A stretch of 64,000 nucleotides of DNA from Betaproteobacteria bacterium (GTDB taxonomy: Bacteria > Pseudomonadota > Gammaproteobacteria > Burkholderiales > Burkholderiaceae_C). The position numbers and the translations under genes were made by a program. Numbering within the stretch: position 1 is the stretch's first letter; every line of letters begins with the position of its first letter. This document shows positions 27,636-36,513 of this stretch, one piece after another. The stretch covers positions 186,001-250,000 of the forward strand of contig JADIZZ010000002.1 of NCBI GenBank assembly GCA_016704535.1, in the 5' to 3' direction. The notes beneath the pieces are model-generated. The model was not told the DNA's origin. It did no database searches and was given only the letters and a program-made list of their open reading frames with translations.

Positions 27636-28039
27636 GCCTGACGCCGGTGCCCGCGGGCGCGCCTCGGCGCCTGACGGCCGACGACCTGCGACGTCTGCCC
27701 CAGCCCACCGCCACACCCGCCGGCTGCGCCTGCGCACACCTGAAGTGCCCCGGCTGGGAAAGCGTGGCGGCGCCGTTGGGAGAGCCGCTGCTACAGCGCC
27801 TGGGCACGCTGCGCGACCCCGAAGAGGCCGATCCGACGGTGCAGGAGCTGCACGCCGATGGATCCCGCTACGAATCGGCGCACGCGCCCATCGCCCCGGC
27901 CTGGTTTCCGTACAACCGTTGCGAGGTCTGGACCTGCCGCACCTGCGGGCGGGGTTTCCTGCAATACACCGAGTTCGGCGGCTACTACGTCGACCACCGA
28001 CTGCGCGAGGTCGACCCGGCGCGCGTGCTCGGCGCCTGA
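27632..28039 (+). CDS. Small cysteine-rich protein, unknown function
   Basis: The frame, open from the TctC stop, encodes about 135 residues. Cysteines are grouped as CACAHLKC near residue 30 and CEVWTCRTCGRGF near residue 105, the latter a likely zinc ribbon with a flanking WFPYNRC. The rest is charged (ADDLRRLPQP, DPEEADPTVQEL). The start is uncertain. TTG at 27632 overlaps the TctC stop (TTGA), and GTG at 27647 is an alternative. Composition fits a real gene, and it runs tail-to-tail with the SYLF gene whose stop starts at the next base. No family recognised. Confidence 0.6.
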   Translation: MSLTPVPAGAPRRLTADDLRRLPQPTATPAGCACAHLKCPGWESVAAPLGEPLLQRLGTLRDPEEADPTVQELHADGSRYESAHAPIAPAWFPYNRCEVWTCRTCGRGFLQYTEFGGYYVDHRLREVDPARVLGA

Positions 28040-28603
28040 TCAGCGCTTGATGCGGCTGATCTTCGTGCCCTCGATGCTCAGGCTGGCCATCAGGCCTTGC
28101 TGGTCATTGATGAAGGCGTAGGCATCGTCCTTCAACGTGGTGGTGCTCAGGTTCTTGGCCACGCCTTCGTTGACGATGACCAGGCTGGGGCCGACGCCGA
28201 ATTCCCAACCTTTGGACTTCTCGAGGTACTTCACCGCCTTGTCGCTCATCAGGAACACGACATAGGTGTACGACTCGGCGCCGGCCTGCCAGCCCCACGA
28301 CGCCGACACGGAGTTGTAGTACTCGGTGACCTTGGCGCCCTTCAGCAGCACGCCCTCGCCGTAGCTGCCGCCAAACACCAGGCCGGCCTTCACGATCTTC
28401 GGGAACACCAGAATGGCCTTGGCCTTCTTCGAGATCACCTCGGCCACCGGCCGGGTCTTGTAGAGGGCCTGCAGCGCCTGAGCAGCGTCCTTGTCCAGGT
28501 CTTCGGCACTGGCGGCGGTGGCGGCGCCACCCGCGGTGGCGAGCAGAAATGCGGCGGTCGAGGCCAGCAGTGTCTGGGTAAAGTGACGGCGATTGGGTGT
28601 CAT
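28040..28603 (-). CDS. SYLF/Ysc84-domain lipid-binding protein
   Basis: The 187-residue protein has a signal peptide (LLATAGGAATA) and the SYLF domain: AKAILVFPKIVKAGLVFGGSYGEGVLL, SWGWQAGAESYTYVVFLM and GVGPSLVIVNEG. The domain binds phosphoinositide-type lipids in eukaryotes; bacterial members are exported and of unknown role. Length and layout are typical of the proteobacterial group. The ATG at 28603 gives MTPNRRHFTQ with a Tat-like RRHF. It is followed tail-to-tail by the Cys-rich gene. Confidence 0.85.
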   Translation of the reverse strand: MTPNRRHFTQTLLASTAAFLLATAGGAATAASAEDLDKDAAQALQALYKTRPVAEVISKKAKAILVFPKIVKAGLVFGGSYGEGVLLKGAKVTEYYNSVSASWGWQAGAESYTYVVFLMSDKAVKYLEKSKGWEFGVGPSLVIVNEGVAKNLSTTTLKDDAYAFINDQQGLMASLSIEGTKISRIKR

Positions 28604-28794
28604 GACAGTTCCTTGAAGTGATGGCGGCGCGGGTCGAGTGAGAAGACCGCAAGTGCCCCTCTTCCTTGTAAGGAAGGCACGCGTGTGCGTCTGTTCGATA
28701 GCGCACGGTAGCCTGGCGCGGGCAAGGCCGGCGCGCCGCTTGCTACGCTCGGGGTCGAAGCTCCGCGCCGCGGGGTATGAACCTCGGCCCTCCC

Positions 28795-29781
28795 ATGAAG
28801 AAGAGACTGTTCGCACTCACGCTCACCGCCACCGTCGCAGCCGCGGCGATGAGCCTGCCCCTGACCGCCTCCGCCCAGGCCTGGCCGGCGAAACCCGTGC
28901 GCATGGTCATCCCCTTCCCGGCCGGCGGCGCCACCGACATCATCGGCCGCGTCATCGGCCAGAAGCTCGGCGCCGCGCTGGGCCAGCAGGTGGTCATCGA
29001 CAACAAGCCCGGCGCCGGCGGCACCATCGGTTCGGACATGGTCGCCAAGGCGCCGGGAGACGGCTACACCATCCTGATGGCCACGAGCTCGACGCACAGC
29101 ATCGGCCCGGCGCTGAACCCGAAGATGCCCTACGACGCGTTCAAGGACTTCGCGCCCGTGGCGCACGTGGCCAACGCGCCCAGCGTGCTGGTGGTGGGTT
29201 CGTCCTTCCCTGCGGCCACGGCGCAAGACCTCGTCAAGCTGCTGAAGGCCAACCCGGGCAAGTACAACTTCGGCAGCAGCGGCATCGGCACCTACCCTCA
29301 TCTGGCGGCGGAGATGTTCAAGTGGCGCGCCGGCGGCCTGTTCGTGGTGCACATCCCCTACCGCGGCACCGGGCTGGTGGTCACCGACCTCATCGCGGGG
29401 CAGATTGCCTTCCTGATGGACAGCATCGTCTCGGCGCAGACGCACATCACGTCCGGCCGCGTGCGGCCGCTGGCGGTCAGCGGGGCGAAGCGTTCGGCTT
29501 CGCTGCCCAACGTGCCCACCTTCGACGAAGTGGGCGTGAAGGGCATGGACTTCAGCAACTGGTTCGGCGTCTTCGCGCCGGCCGGCACGCCGCCCGACAT
29601 CGTGGCGCGGCTGAACCGCGAGCTGAACACCATCGTCAAGGACCCGGAGGTCGTCGCCACGCTGGCACGTTCGGGCGCCGAAGTTGTGGGCAGCACGCCG
29701 GCGCAGTTCGGCAAGGTCATCCGCGACGAGCACGACGCCTGGAAGGCCGTGATCCAGCGCGCCGGCATCAAGTCCGATTGA
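28795..29781 (+). CDS. Tripartite tricarboxylate transporter receptor (Bug/TctC family), second copy
   Basis: The 328-residue protein has a signal peptide (MKKRLFALTL ... ASAQA) and Bug signatures: WPAKPVRMVIPFPAGGATDIIG, VIDNKPGAGGTIGSDMVAK, and FGVFAPAGTPPDIVARLN near the end. It differs from the copy at 26640 in the ligand-side loops, so it likely binds something else. ATG 28795 (MKKR) was preferred over 28777 because it begins the signal peptide. No permease genes are adjacent. Confidence 0.92.
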   Translation: MKKRLFALTLTATVAAAAMSLPLTASAQAWPAKPVRMVIPFPAGGATDIIGRVIGQKLGAALGQQVVIDNKPGAGGTIGSDMVAKAPGDGYTILMATSSTHSIGPALNPKMPYDAFKDFAPVAHVANAPSVLVVGSSFPAATAQDLVKLLKANPGKYNFGSSGIGTYPHLAAEMFKWRAGGLFVVHIPYRGTGLVVTDLIAGQIAFLMDSIVSAQTHITSGRVRPLAVSGAKRSASLPNVPTFDEVGVKGMDFSNWFGVFAPAGTPPDIVARLNRELNTIVKDPEVVATLARSGAEVVGSTPAQFGKVIRDEHDAWKAVIQRAGIKSD

Positions 29782-29919
29782 ACCCGGAACGGCAGGCCCG
29801 CGCAGGTCTGCCGCGGTCCGCGCTACATGCAGAGTTCACTCAACCTGGGATGCCGTCGGGCCGCCCGATCAGAGGGCCACAGGGCGGCCATGGCTGCGCG
29901 TCGCCGGTAATGTCGGCCC

Positions 29920-30207
29920 ATGGGCCGCCGTCGGCCGACGACTGCCAGCGATACGACAAAGTGCGATCTCGTCGAGCAGCGCATGCAGACGCTGCATGAA
30001 CTCGGCGCGCATCAGCGCGATCCCTTGCGGGCCAGTGTCGCGCGCAGCGAGCTCCTTGAGCACGTACGAGGCTTCTTCGAGCGGTACGACCTGCCGGCGC
30101 TGCCCGGCGCTCAGGTCTGGCCGCGGATCAACGGCCGCGCAACGGACAGCTGCCACTCCTGGATGGAGGTCACCTTCGCGGCGTTGCTGCATGCAGCACA
30201 GGCTTGA
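29920..30207 (+). CDS. Hypothetical small protein (uncertain)
   Basis: This 95-residue frame (DLVEQRMQTLHELGAHQRD ... WMEVTFAALLHAAQA) is uninterrupted, with strongly G/C-rich third positions. It is preceded by GGTAATGTCGGCCC, a possible -10 close to the ATG, as at other genes here. The opposite strand also has coding-like composition (29869-30192, including EEASYVLKELAARDTGPQG) but needs a frame change at about 30110. One strand holds a small gene or a decayed one. No family recognised. Bases 29782-29919 hold nothing else. Confidence 0.3.
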   Translation: MGRRRPTTASDTTKCDLVEQRMQTLHELGAHQRDPLRASVARSELLEHVRGFFERYDLPALPGAQVWPRINGRATDSCHSWMEVTFAALLHAAQA

Positions 30208-30214
30208 GAAAACC

Positions 30215-32155
30215 TCAGCGATCCACAGGGAACTGGTCGACCAGAATGAAGCCCGCCTCCTCGAGGCTGCGCGGCCCGGTGTAGAGCCTGCTGCCCGGAC
30301 AGACCAGAGACTCGCCGCCCAGTGTATCCAGCACCGCCTTGAGAAACTGATATTCGATCGAGCTGCGGAAGTAGTCGCGCTTGACCAGCGCACTGGCGAC
30401 GCGGCCGTCCAGATCCGGGCCGAACTTGAAGTGCGCCAGCGCCAACTCGATGTCGAAGGGTGGCTGCACGTTGACCTCGTGCACCGCTTCAAGCGCCACG
30501 CCACTACCCGTCTTGATCAGCGGCACCTTCCACAGCGACGTCAGACGGTAGCCTTGTTTGACGACGATGCGTTCGTAGGCGGCCGGGTCCTTGGCCTCGA
30601 GCATGGCCAACAGCCGTGCGCGAATGCCCCTGAAACGCACACGTGGTCGCGGCGACGACCACGAGCGTTCGAACGGCCGATCGGCATCGAAGTAAGTGCT
30701 GCAAGTGAATGGCGAGCGCTCGCGCGCGTGGTTCCTGTCGGCAAGTCGTTCGGGGTAGAAGTCGACCATGCTGGCAAACACGCAGCGATGTCCAAGCGCG
30801 TCGAGGTGCACGAAGAGCTGCTGCAGTGTCGTGAAGCTTTGCGGCAGTACCAGGAACTCGTCGGCATCGACGGTGAGTACCCAGCGGCCGGCGCCCAGGC
30901 TTTCCGGAACACTGCGTTTGGCATGCAGCTGGAAGCTTCTGCCATCGGGCATGACTTCACGGAAGCCATGGTCCGAGCTCAGGATCGTGCAGTCATGCTG
31001 TGCCGCCAGCAGGTCGGGCGTGTCATCGGTCGAATGGTCGTCGTAGAAGACGAAGTTCTCGACGCCCAACTGCCGGTAGTGGTGCAGGAAGTGCGGCAGC
31101 AGGTAGCTCTCGTTCCTGACCATGGCGAACACGGCCGGTCCTGGCGACAGCGGTGCTTGTTTGATCGTTCGGAACTCGGCCATCGCGCTTTGGGCCATGT
31201 GCGCCAGCGCTACCGCTGTAGTCGCCGTTGAAGTTGCCAACGAAGGAGGCGACACCCGCGATGGCGCGGCATCCTGCCTTGCCTGGGTCACTTCAGGCAC
31301 CGGCGTCGAGGCGCAGTCGTGCGCCGGCACGCGCAATTCGTAGCGTAGCTTGCGCGTCACCGTGCTGCCCGGGGGCAGCACGATAGTGGAAGTGTTCGTG
31401 GCATCGATCTCGAGCGTGGTCACGGCCTGGCCAAGTGCCGCCCCCTCCAGAACGCGGCGGCGGATGCGCTCGTAGAGCTGTTCACGCATCTGCAGCGTGA
31501 AGACGCTTTGTCCTGAGAGCCGACTCAGATCATGCTTGACGACCAGGTAGAGCGCATTCACCCGCTGGCCCAAGGACTTGTCGCCAAGCTCAGCGAACGC
31601 CACGCGTACGGCGTCGGAGTGTTCGATGAACTTCAGCCATTCGTCTGGAAACCAGGCGACCCTACGCCCCAGACCCATGCTCAGCCGGTGGTAGAGGTCT
31701 CGATCCTCACCGCCCCAGCCACGGATGGCCTCGTCGTAGCCGCCGATTTGAAGAAAGTCGTCGCGCGAACAGACCACCGTGCCGTGCAGGTCCGGTGCGA
31801 CCAGTCGGGGTCGGTAGTAGCGGCCAACGCTCAGCACCCGGCCGATGCGATCGCACAACCCGCGGCTCAGCTGCACATCGGCGTCGACGAACACCAGCCA
31901 GTCGCCGCGCGCAAGCTCGGCGCCGCGGTTGCGCGCCTTGGCGGCACTGAAGACCGGCGCGGCCTCGATCTTCAAGACCTTCACCATGGGGTACTCTGCG
32001 CGCACCCAGGCTTGGGTGCCTTGCGGGCAGTCGTAGTCGACCACGATGACCTCACTGTTGCTCTGACGGACCATCAGCGGCAGTGTCTGGCGCAGGTGTT
32101 CAAGACGCCCTTTGCAGGTGGTGATGAGCGAGAACTTCGGCATCGGCGCGTTCAT
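30215..32155 (-). CDS. Two-domain glycosyltransferase
   Basis: The 646-residue protein joins two GT-A-type domains. The first (residues about 5-260) has FSLITTCKGRLEHLRQTLPL, EVIVVDYDCPQGT, DWLVFVDADVQL and GGYDEAIRGWGGEDRDLYHRL. These are a GT2 core plus a galactosyltransferase-C-like element. The second (about 385-640) has VFAMVRNESYLLPHFLHHYRQ, NFVFYDDHSTDDTP and WVLTVDADEFLVLP, a PF13704-like GT with a DADE metal site. A Ser/Thr/Pro-rich linker joins them. It probably builds cell-surface polysaccharide. The ATG at 32155 was chosen; the upstream frame has no similarity. No partner polysaccharide genes are next to it. Confidence 0.8.
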   Translation of the reverse strand: MNAPMPKFSLITTCKGRLEHLRQTLPLMVRQSNSEVIVVDYDCPQGTQAWVRAEYPMVKVLKIEAAPVFSAAKARNRGAELARGDWLVFVDADVQLSRGLCDRIGRVLSVGRYYRPRLVAPDLHGTVVCSRDDFLQIGGYDEAIRGWGGEDRDLYHRLSMGLGRRVAWFPDEWLKFIEHSDAVRVAFAELGDKSLGQRVNALYLVVKHDLSRLSGQSVFTLQMREQLYERIRRRVLEGAALGQAVTTLEIDATNTSTIVLPPGSTVTRKLRYELRVPAHDCASTPVPEVTQARQDAAPSRVSPPSLATSTATTAVALAHMAQSAMAEFRTIKQAPLSPGPAVFAMVRNESYLLPHFLHHYRQLGVENFVFYDDHSTDDTPDLLAAQHDCTILSSDHGFREVMPDGRSFQLHAKRSVPESLGAGRWVLTVDADEFLVLPQSFTTLQQLFVHLDALGHRCVFASMVDFYPERLADRNHARERSPFTCSTYFDADRPFERSWSSPRPRVRFRGIRARLLAMLEAKDPAAYERIVVKQGYRLTSLWKVPLIKTGSGVALEAVHEVNVQPPFDIELALAHFKFGPDLDGRVASALVKRDYFRSSIEYQFLKAVLDTLGGESLVCPGSRLYTGPRSLEEAGFILVDQFPVDR

Positions 32156-32493
32156 TGAATGGCTTTCGTGCTTCGACGGAGTTGACGCGTCGTGCCGAAA
32201 TAGTCTAGCCCGGCCACTTGGCCGGACCTGTGTGCCCATCCACTGAGACCGGTCAGGCGCAAGCTCGCCGTGCCCGCGAAAAGATCGACCAAGGGAGAGC
32301 GGGTTTCCCTGTCATCTGAAGGGTGGATGCGCGAATGGGGCTGGATGTTGAGGTTGGCCGCCGACCCCAAGCATTGGATCAGCGTGACAGCGCCGCTGTC
32401 GGCCTCGTCAGGCTTGAGCCCAGACTGGCCGAGAAGGTGCCGCGCGATCGTGGTGCCAGCACCGACCCGGCCCCCCGACAGGTCAGAGGCCCC
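32156..32493. other. Intergenic stretch with promoter-side palindrome and IS scar
   Basis: This 338-base gap has no intact gene. It contains a perfect 7-bp palindrome, CCGGCCA-CT-TGGCCGG at 32210-32225, about 55 bases upstream of the minus-strand glycosyltransferase. An IS91-like transposase fragment lies at 32326-32454. Confidence 0.5.
32326..32454 (-). pseudogene. Remnant of IS91-like (Y2) transposase, second scar
   Basis: On the minus strand the bases encode TTIARHLLGQSGLKPDEA, then DSGAVTLIQCLGSAANLNIQ. This resembles the IS91-family stretch SGAVTLIQRFGSAANLNIHLH (recalled), with the motif Cys at the usual Arg and Gln-Pro-His at the usual His-Leu-His. The metal-binding His pair of the Y2 active region is therefore damaged, and no ends or start codon remain. 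The fragment corresponds to an earlier part of the transposase than the scar at 339-452. Confidence 0.6.
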
Positions 32494-32964
32494 TCACAGC
32501 CCGAGCTCGCTCAGGCCCGGGTGATCATCGGGGCGTCGCCCCAGCGGCCATTGGAACTTACGATCACTTTCTGCAACCGGCAGGTCATTGATGCTGGCGT
32601 AGCGCCGCGTCATGAAGCCGGCGTCGTTGAATTCCCAGTTCTCGTTGCCGTAGCTGCGGAACCAGTGGCCCCTGTCGTCGCGCCACTCGTAGGCGAAGCG
32701 CACGGCGATGACGTTGCCGGTATAGGCCCACAGCTCCTTGATCAGCCGGTAGTCGAGCTCCCGCGCCCACTTGCGGCGCAGGAAGGCCTTCACCTCTTCA
32801 CGCCCGACCGGGAACTCCGCGCGGTTGCGCCAGCGTGTGTCTTCCGTGTAGACGCGTGCGCAGACCTCGGGGTCACGCGTGTTCCAGGCGTCTTCGGCGC
32901 CGCGCACCTTCTTCTTGGCGCTCTCTTCGGTGAAAGGCGGCAGTGGGGGACGCGTCTCGCTCAT
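32494..32964 (-). CDS. DUF1348 / nuclear transport factor 2-like protein
   Basis: The 156-residue protein matches DUF1348: [58 protein letters not shown] and [26 protein letters not shown]. These form a SnoaL/NTF2-like cone that can bind small molecules. The function is unknown. It is the last gene of the minus-strand cyanate/TRAP cluster, 23 bases from the TRAP large permease. The tail ends [19 protein letters not shown], typical of the family. Confidence 0.85.
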   Translation of the reverse strand: MSETRPPLPPFTEESAKKKVRGAEDAWNTRDPEVCARVYTEDTRWRNRAEFPVGREEVKAFLRRKWARELDYRLIKELWAYTGNVIAVRFAYEWRDDRGHWFRSYGNENWEFNDAGFMTRRYASINDLPVAESDRKFQWPLGRRPDDHPGLSELGL

Positions 32965-32987
32965 CGCATCTCCTTGGGAAGCCGGTT

Positions 32988-34313
32988 TCACCATCCGATG
33001 GCCTTGGGCAGCCACAGCGCGATCTGCGGGTAGAAGAACACCAGCGCCAGCGTCGCGGCCTGCAGCCCGATGAACGGCACGACGCCCTTGTAGATGTCCT
33101 TGATGCTCACCTCGGGCGGCGCCACGCCCTTCAGGTAGAACAGCGCCCAGCCGAAGGGCGGCGTGAGGAAGCTCGACTGCAGGTTCACCGTGATCAGCAT
33201 CGCCAGCCACACCGGGTCGACACCCTGGTTGATGAGCACCGGCAGGAACAGCGGCACCGCGATGTAGCTGATCTCGATCCACTCGATGAAGAAGCCCAGC
33301 ACGAAGATCAGCACCATCATGAACCAGATGTCGCTGTTCACGCCGCCGGGCAGCCACTCGAACATGCGCACGATGAGGTCCTCGCCGTGCAGACCGCGGA
33401 ACGCCAGCGCAAACACCTGCGCCATCATCAGGATGAACATCATGATGGCGGTGATCTTGGCCGTCTCCAGCGCCACGGCCTTCAGCACATCCCACTTGAA
33501 GCGGCCGGCGCCGATGGTGATCAGGATGGCGCCCACCGCGCCCATCGACGCAGCTTCGGTCGGCGCGGCGATGCCGCCGACGATGCTGCCCAGCACCGAG
33601 ACCACCAGCATGATCGGCGGCACCACCACCTTCCAGAAGCGCACCCACAGCTGGCGACGGCTGACGGCATCACGCTCGGCCAGCGGGATGGGCGGCATGA
33701 GGTCGGGCTTCAGCATGCCCAGCACCAGCAGGTAGATGATGTAGACCGCCGCCAGCAGCATGCCCGGGCCCACCGCGGCAGCGAAGAGCGTGCCCACCGA
33801 CAGCTGCATGATGTCGGACAGCAGGATGAGGATCAGGCTGGGCGGGATGATCTGCCCCAGCGTGCCCGAGGCGCAGATCGCGCCGCAGGCGATGCTCTTG
33901 TCGTAGCCGCGGCGGATCAGCGTGGGCAGCGTCAGCAGGCCCAGCGTGATGATGGTGGCGCCGACGATGCCGGTGGTGGCCCCCATCAGCACGCCGAAGA
34001 GGATGATGCCCACGCCCATGCCGCCGCGCACGCCGCCGGCGATGTGGCCCATGACGTCGAGCAGGTCGTCGGCCAGGCGCGACTTTTCCAGCATCACGCC
34101 CATGAAGACGAAGAGCGGGATCGCCATCCACTGGTAACCCGCGACGACGCCGTAGATGCGCGCCGGCAGCAGGTTGAAGAGCGAATCGCCAAAACCCAGC
34201 CAGCCGAAGAGAAAGCCCACCGTGGCCAGCGTGATGGCGACCGGCACGCCGATCATCAGCAGGGCGAAGAAGCCCAGCAGCATCAGGATGGCGTAGGTCT
34301 GGGGTTCAAACAC
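32988..34313 (-). CDS. TRAP transporter large permease (DctM family)
   Basis: The 441-residue protein has about 12 membrane helices with DctM signatures: [60 protein letters not shown] and [13 protein letters not shown]. It couples Na+ flow to uptake of the substrate delivered by the binding protein. The start is GTG at 34313, which overlaps the end of the small permease gene by eight bases (GTGTTTGA); the alternative at 34346 lies within it. Together with 34306-34830 and 34832-35926 it makes a complete transporter. Confidence 0.92.
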   Translation of the reverse strand: MFEPQTYAILMLLGFFALLMIGVPVAITLATVGFLFGWLGFGDSLFNLLPARIYGVVAGYQWMAIPLFVFMGVMLEKSRLADDLLDVMGHIAGGVRGGMGVGIILFGVLMGATTGIVGATIITLGLLTLPTLIRRGYDKSIACGAICASGTLGQIIPPSLILILLSDIMQLSVGTLFAAAVGPGMLLAAVYIIYLLVLGMLKPDLMPPIPLAERDAVSRRQLWVRFWKVVVPPIMLVVSVLGSIVGGIAAPTEAASMGAVGAILITIGAGRFKWDVLKAVALETAKITAIMMFILMMAQVFALAFRGLHGEDLIVRMFEWLPGGVNSDIWFMMVLIFVLGFFIEWIEISYIAVPLFLPVLINQGVDPVWLAMLITVNLQSSFLTPPFGWALFYLKGVAPPEVSIKDIYKGVVPFIGLQAATLALVFFYPQIALWLPKAIGW

Positions 34314-34830
34314 GCTCGGCCGCCTGGCGTGTCTGTTCGATGACAAAGAGGCGCATCAGCGCTCCCACGGTCTGCAATGCCAGCAGGCCGAAGCCGACCG
34401 GGATCAGGCCCTTGATCGCCCAGCGGAACGGGATGCCGCCGGGGTCGGGCGAGGTCTCGCCGATGGCCAGCGACTGCCCCACATAGCCCAGCGAGAGCTT
34501 GATGAAGAGCAGCGCGATGGCCAGCTGCAGCAGACCCGAGAAAACGTTGACATAGAACTTCGTGCGTGGCGTGAAGTCGGCATAGAAGACGTCGACGCGC
34601 ACGTTCTCGCCGCGCTGCAGCGCATAGCTCATGCCCAGCAGGATGACGGTGGCGAGCAGGTGCCACTCGAGCTCCTGCGACCACACCGAGCCGAAGCTGA
34701 AGGCGTAGCGCAGCAGCACGTTGGTGGCCACCAGGGCGATCATCGCCAGTGCCAGGTAGAGCGTGGCCTGGCCGACGAGGTCGATCAGCGCCTCGATGCG
34801 GCGCACCACGATCGACATCGTCGTGTCCAT
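34306..34830 (-). CDS. TRAP transporter small permease (DctQ family)
   Basis: The 174-residue protein has four membrane helices. RRIEALIDLVGQATLYLALAMI, NVLLRYAFSFGSVWSQELEW and GENVRVDVFYADFTPRTK are typical of the DctQ domain, with the conserved N-terminal helix pair and E-W before the second loop. It binds the large permease to form the membrane part. The ATG at 34830 (MDTTM) lies one base beyond the stop of the binding-protein gene. Confidence 0.9.
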   Translation of the reverse strand: MDTTMSIVVRRIEALIDLVGQATLYLALAMIALVATNVLLRYAFSFGSVWSQELEWHLLATVILLGMSYALQRGENVRVDVFYADFTPRTKFYVNVFSGLLQLAIALLFIKLSLGYVGQSLAIGETSPDPGGIPFRWAIKGLIPVGFGLLALQTVGALMRLFVIEQTRQAAERV

Positions 34831-34831
34831 G

Positions 34832-35926
34832 TCAGCCTCGCACCTTGAGGTGGTAGGCCTCTTCGCTGACTTCGCTCCAGCGGTCGTACTTGGCCTTGAA
34901 GGCCATGTAGCTGTCGTGCACCTTCTTGGTCATCGGGTCCTTGGCCACGGCCTCGGCCAGCACCTTGGTGGTCTCGGCGCGCAGCGCCGCGATCACGGCG
35001 TCGGGCAGAGGGCGCGCGATGACACCCTGGTTCTTGACCAGGTCCTCCATGGCCTCGGAGTTGTGCTTCTGACACCAGCCCTCGCCGATGACGTTGCAGG
35101 CCGCCGCCGCGTTCTCGACGATGCTCTGCAGGTCCTTGGGCAGCTTGGCCCAGGCCGCCTTGTTGATGAGCAGTTCCGAGACGGTCGCGGGCTCGTGCCA
35201 GCCGGTGGTGTAGTAGTACTTGGCGGCCTTCTGCAGGCCCAGGCGGCGGTCCTGGAAGGGGCCGACGAACTCGGCCGCGTCGATGACGCCGCGCTCCAGC
35301 GCGGGGAAGATCTCGCCGCCCGGCAGCACCTTCACGTCGACGCCGAGGCTGGCGTAGACCTTGCCGGCCAGGCCGGGGATGCGCATCTTCAGGCCCTTCA
35401 GGTCGGCGACCGTCTTGATCTCCTTCTTGAACCAGCCCGTCATCTGCACGCCGGTGTTGCCGCAGGGCAGCGCGATCATGCCGAAGGGGGCGTAGACCTC
35501 GTTCCACAGTTCGAGGCCGCCGCCGTCGTAGAACCAGCCGTTCATGCCCTGGAAGTTCATGCCGAAGGGCACGGCGGTGAAGTACTGCGCGGCGGCCGTC
35601 TTGCCGGTCCAGAAGTAGGCGTTGGCGTGGTTCATCTCCACGGTGCCCGCGCGCACGGCGTCGAAACCTTCGAAGGCCGGGATGAGTTCACCGGCGCCGA
35701 AGACCTGGATGTTCAGCCGCCCGCTCGACATCTCGCGGATGCGCTTGGCCAGGTCGGTGGCCGAGCCCGGGCCGTCCATGTAGAAGGGCGCGCCCTTGGG
35801 GTAGGCCGAGGTCATCTTCCAGTTGAAGGTGGTCTGCGCCGAGGCGAGCGCGGGTGCGGCGAGCGCACCGGCCAAGCCAGCTTTCAGTGCGCCGCGGCGC
35901 CCGGCAACGATCGAAGAACGGTTCAT
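34832..35926 (-). CDS. TRAP transporter substrate-binding protein (DctP family)
   Basis: The 364-residue protein has a twin-Arg-like signal (RRGALKAGLAGALAAPALASA) and the DctP fold. TFNWKMTSAYPKGAPFYMDGPG opens it, and MSSGRLNIQVFGAGELIPAFEGFDAVRAG and LKGLKMRIPGLAGKVYASLG are family stretches. The latter supplies the ligand-binding Arg. The composition and Trp/Tyr-rich pocket resemble the group for large 2-oxo or sulfonate-like acids, but the ligand is not assigned. It is in line after cynS, 107 bases away, suggesting one transcript with the cyanate genes. Confidence 0.9.
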   Translation of the reverse strand: MNRSSIVAGRRGALKAGLAGALAAPALASAQTTFNWKMTSAYPKGAPFYMDGPGSATDLAKRIREMSSGRLNIQVFGAGELIPAFEGFDAVRAGTVEMNHANAYFWTGKTAAAQYFTAVPFGMNFQGMNGWFYDGGGLELWNEVYAPFGMIALPCGNTGVQMTGWFKKEIKTVADLKGLKMRIPGLAGKVYASLGVDVKVLPGGEIFPALERGVIDAAEFVGPFQDRRLGLQKAAKYYYTTGWHEPATVSELLINKAAWAKLPKDLQSIVENAAAACNVIGEGWCQKHNSEAMEDLVKNQGVIARPLPDAVIAALRAETTKVLAEAVAKDPMTKKVHDSYMAFKAKYDRWSEVSEEAYHLKVRG

Positions 35927-36033
35927 GTCAACTCCAGTTGAAGAGGCAAAGGGATGGGAAGCAGTGCCAGGCAGTAGCGAGAAGCAAGCCAGCCTGGCCA
36001 AGGCCGGGCAAAGACGCGTCCAGCGCGCCGGGC

Positions 36034-36477
36034 TCAATAGGTCTTGTAGGGCAGGAACTTGCCACTCATCGCGATCGACACGCGGTCGCCAGCCGCGTTC
36101 GGCTCGCGCTTGAGGTCCATCCGGAAGTCGATCGCCGACATGATCCCGTCGCCGAACTCTTCGTGGATGAGCTCCTTGAAGGTCGTGCCGTAGACGCTGA
36201 CCAGCTCGTAGAAGCGGTAGATCAGCGGGTCGGTCGGCACCGAAGTGGGCAGCGAACCCTTGTAGGGCACCACCATCAGCCACTTCTTCTCGTCTTCGTT
36301 CAGGCCGAAGATCTCGCCCACCACGCCGGCCTGTTCGGGGGTCAACGTCATCTGCCCGAGGCAGGCCGCCGTGACCCATTCCTTGCTCAGGCCCACCTTG
36401 GCAGCCACGTCGGCCCATTTGAGGCCCTTGCTGACCTTGGTGGTGATGATCTTTTCGGTGACGTCGAGGCGGCTCAT
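36034..36477 (-). CDS. cynS: Cyanate hydratase (cyanase)
   Basis: The 147-residue enzyme converts cyanate plus bicarbonate to ammonia and CO2. Its catalytic set is present: Arg88 and Glu91 in YRFYELVSVYG, and Ser114 in GDGIMSAIDF (E. coli R96, E99, S122). The N-terminal helical domain KISKG-like KVSKGLKWADVAAKVGLSKEW is also conserved, and the C-terminus SGKFLPYKTY is typical. It follows an ABC transporter, in the order cynA-B-D-S, and precedes the TRAP genes. Bicarbonate is a co-substrate. Confidence 0.95.
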   Translation of the reverse strand: MSRLDVTEKIITTKVSKGLKWADVAAKVGLSKEWVTAACLGQMTLTPEQAGVVGEIFGLNEDEKKWLMVVPYKGSLPTSVPTDPLIYRFYELVSVYGTTFKELIHEEFGDGIMSAIDFRMDLKREPNAAGDRVSIAMSGKFLPYKTY

Positions 36478-36513
36478 GCGGGGTCTCCAGTAGGGTCGGT
36501 GAAGAGGGGAGGT

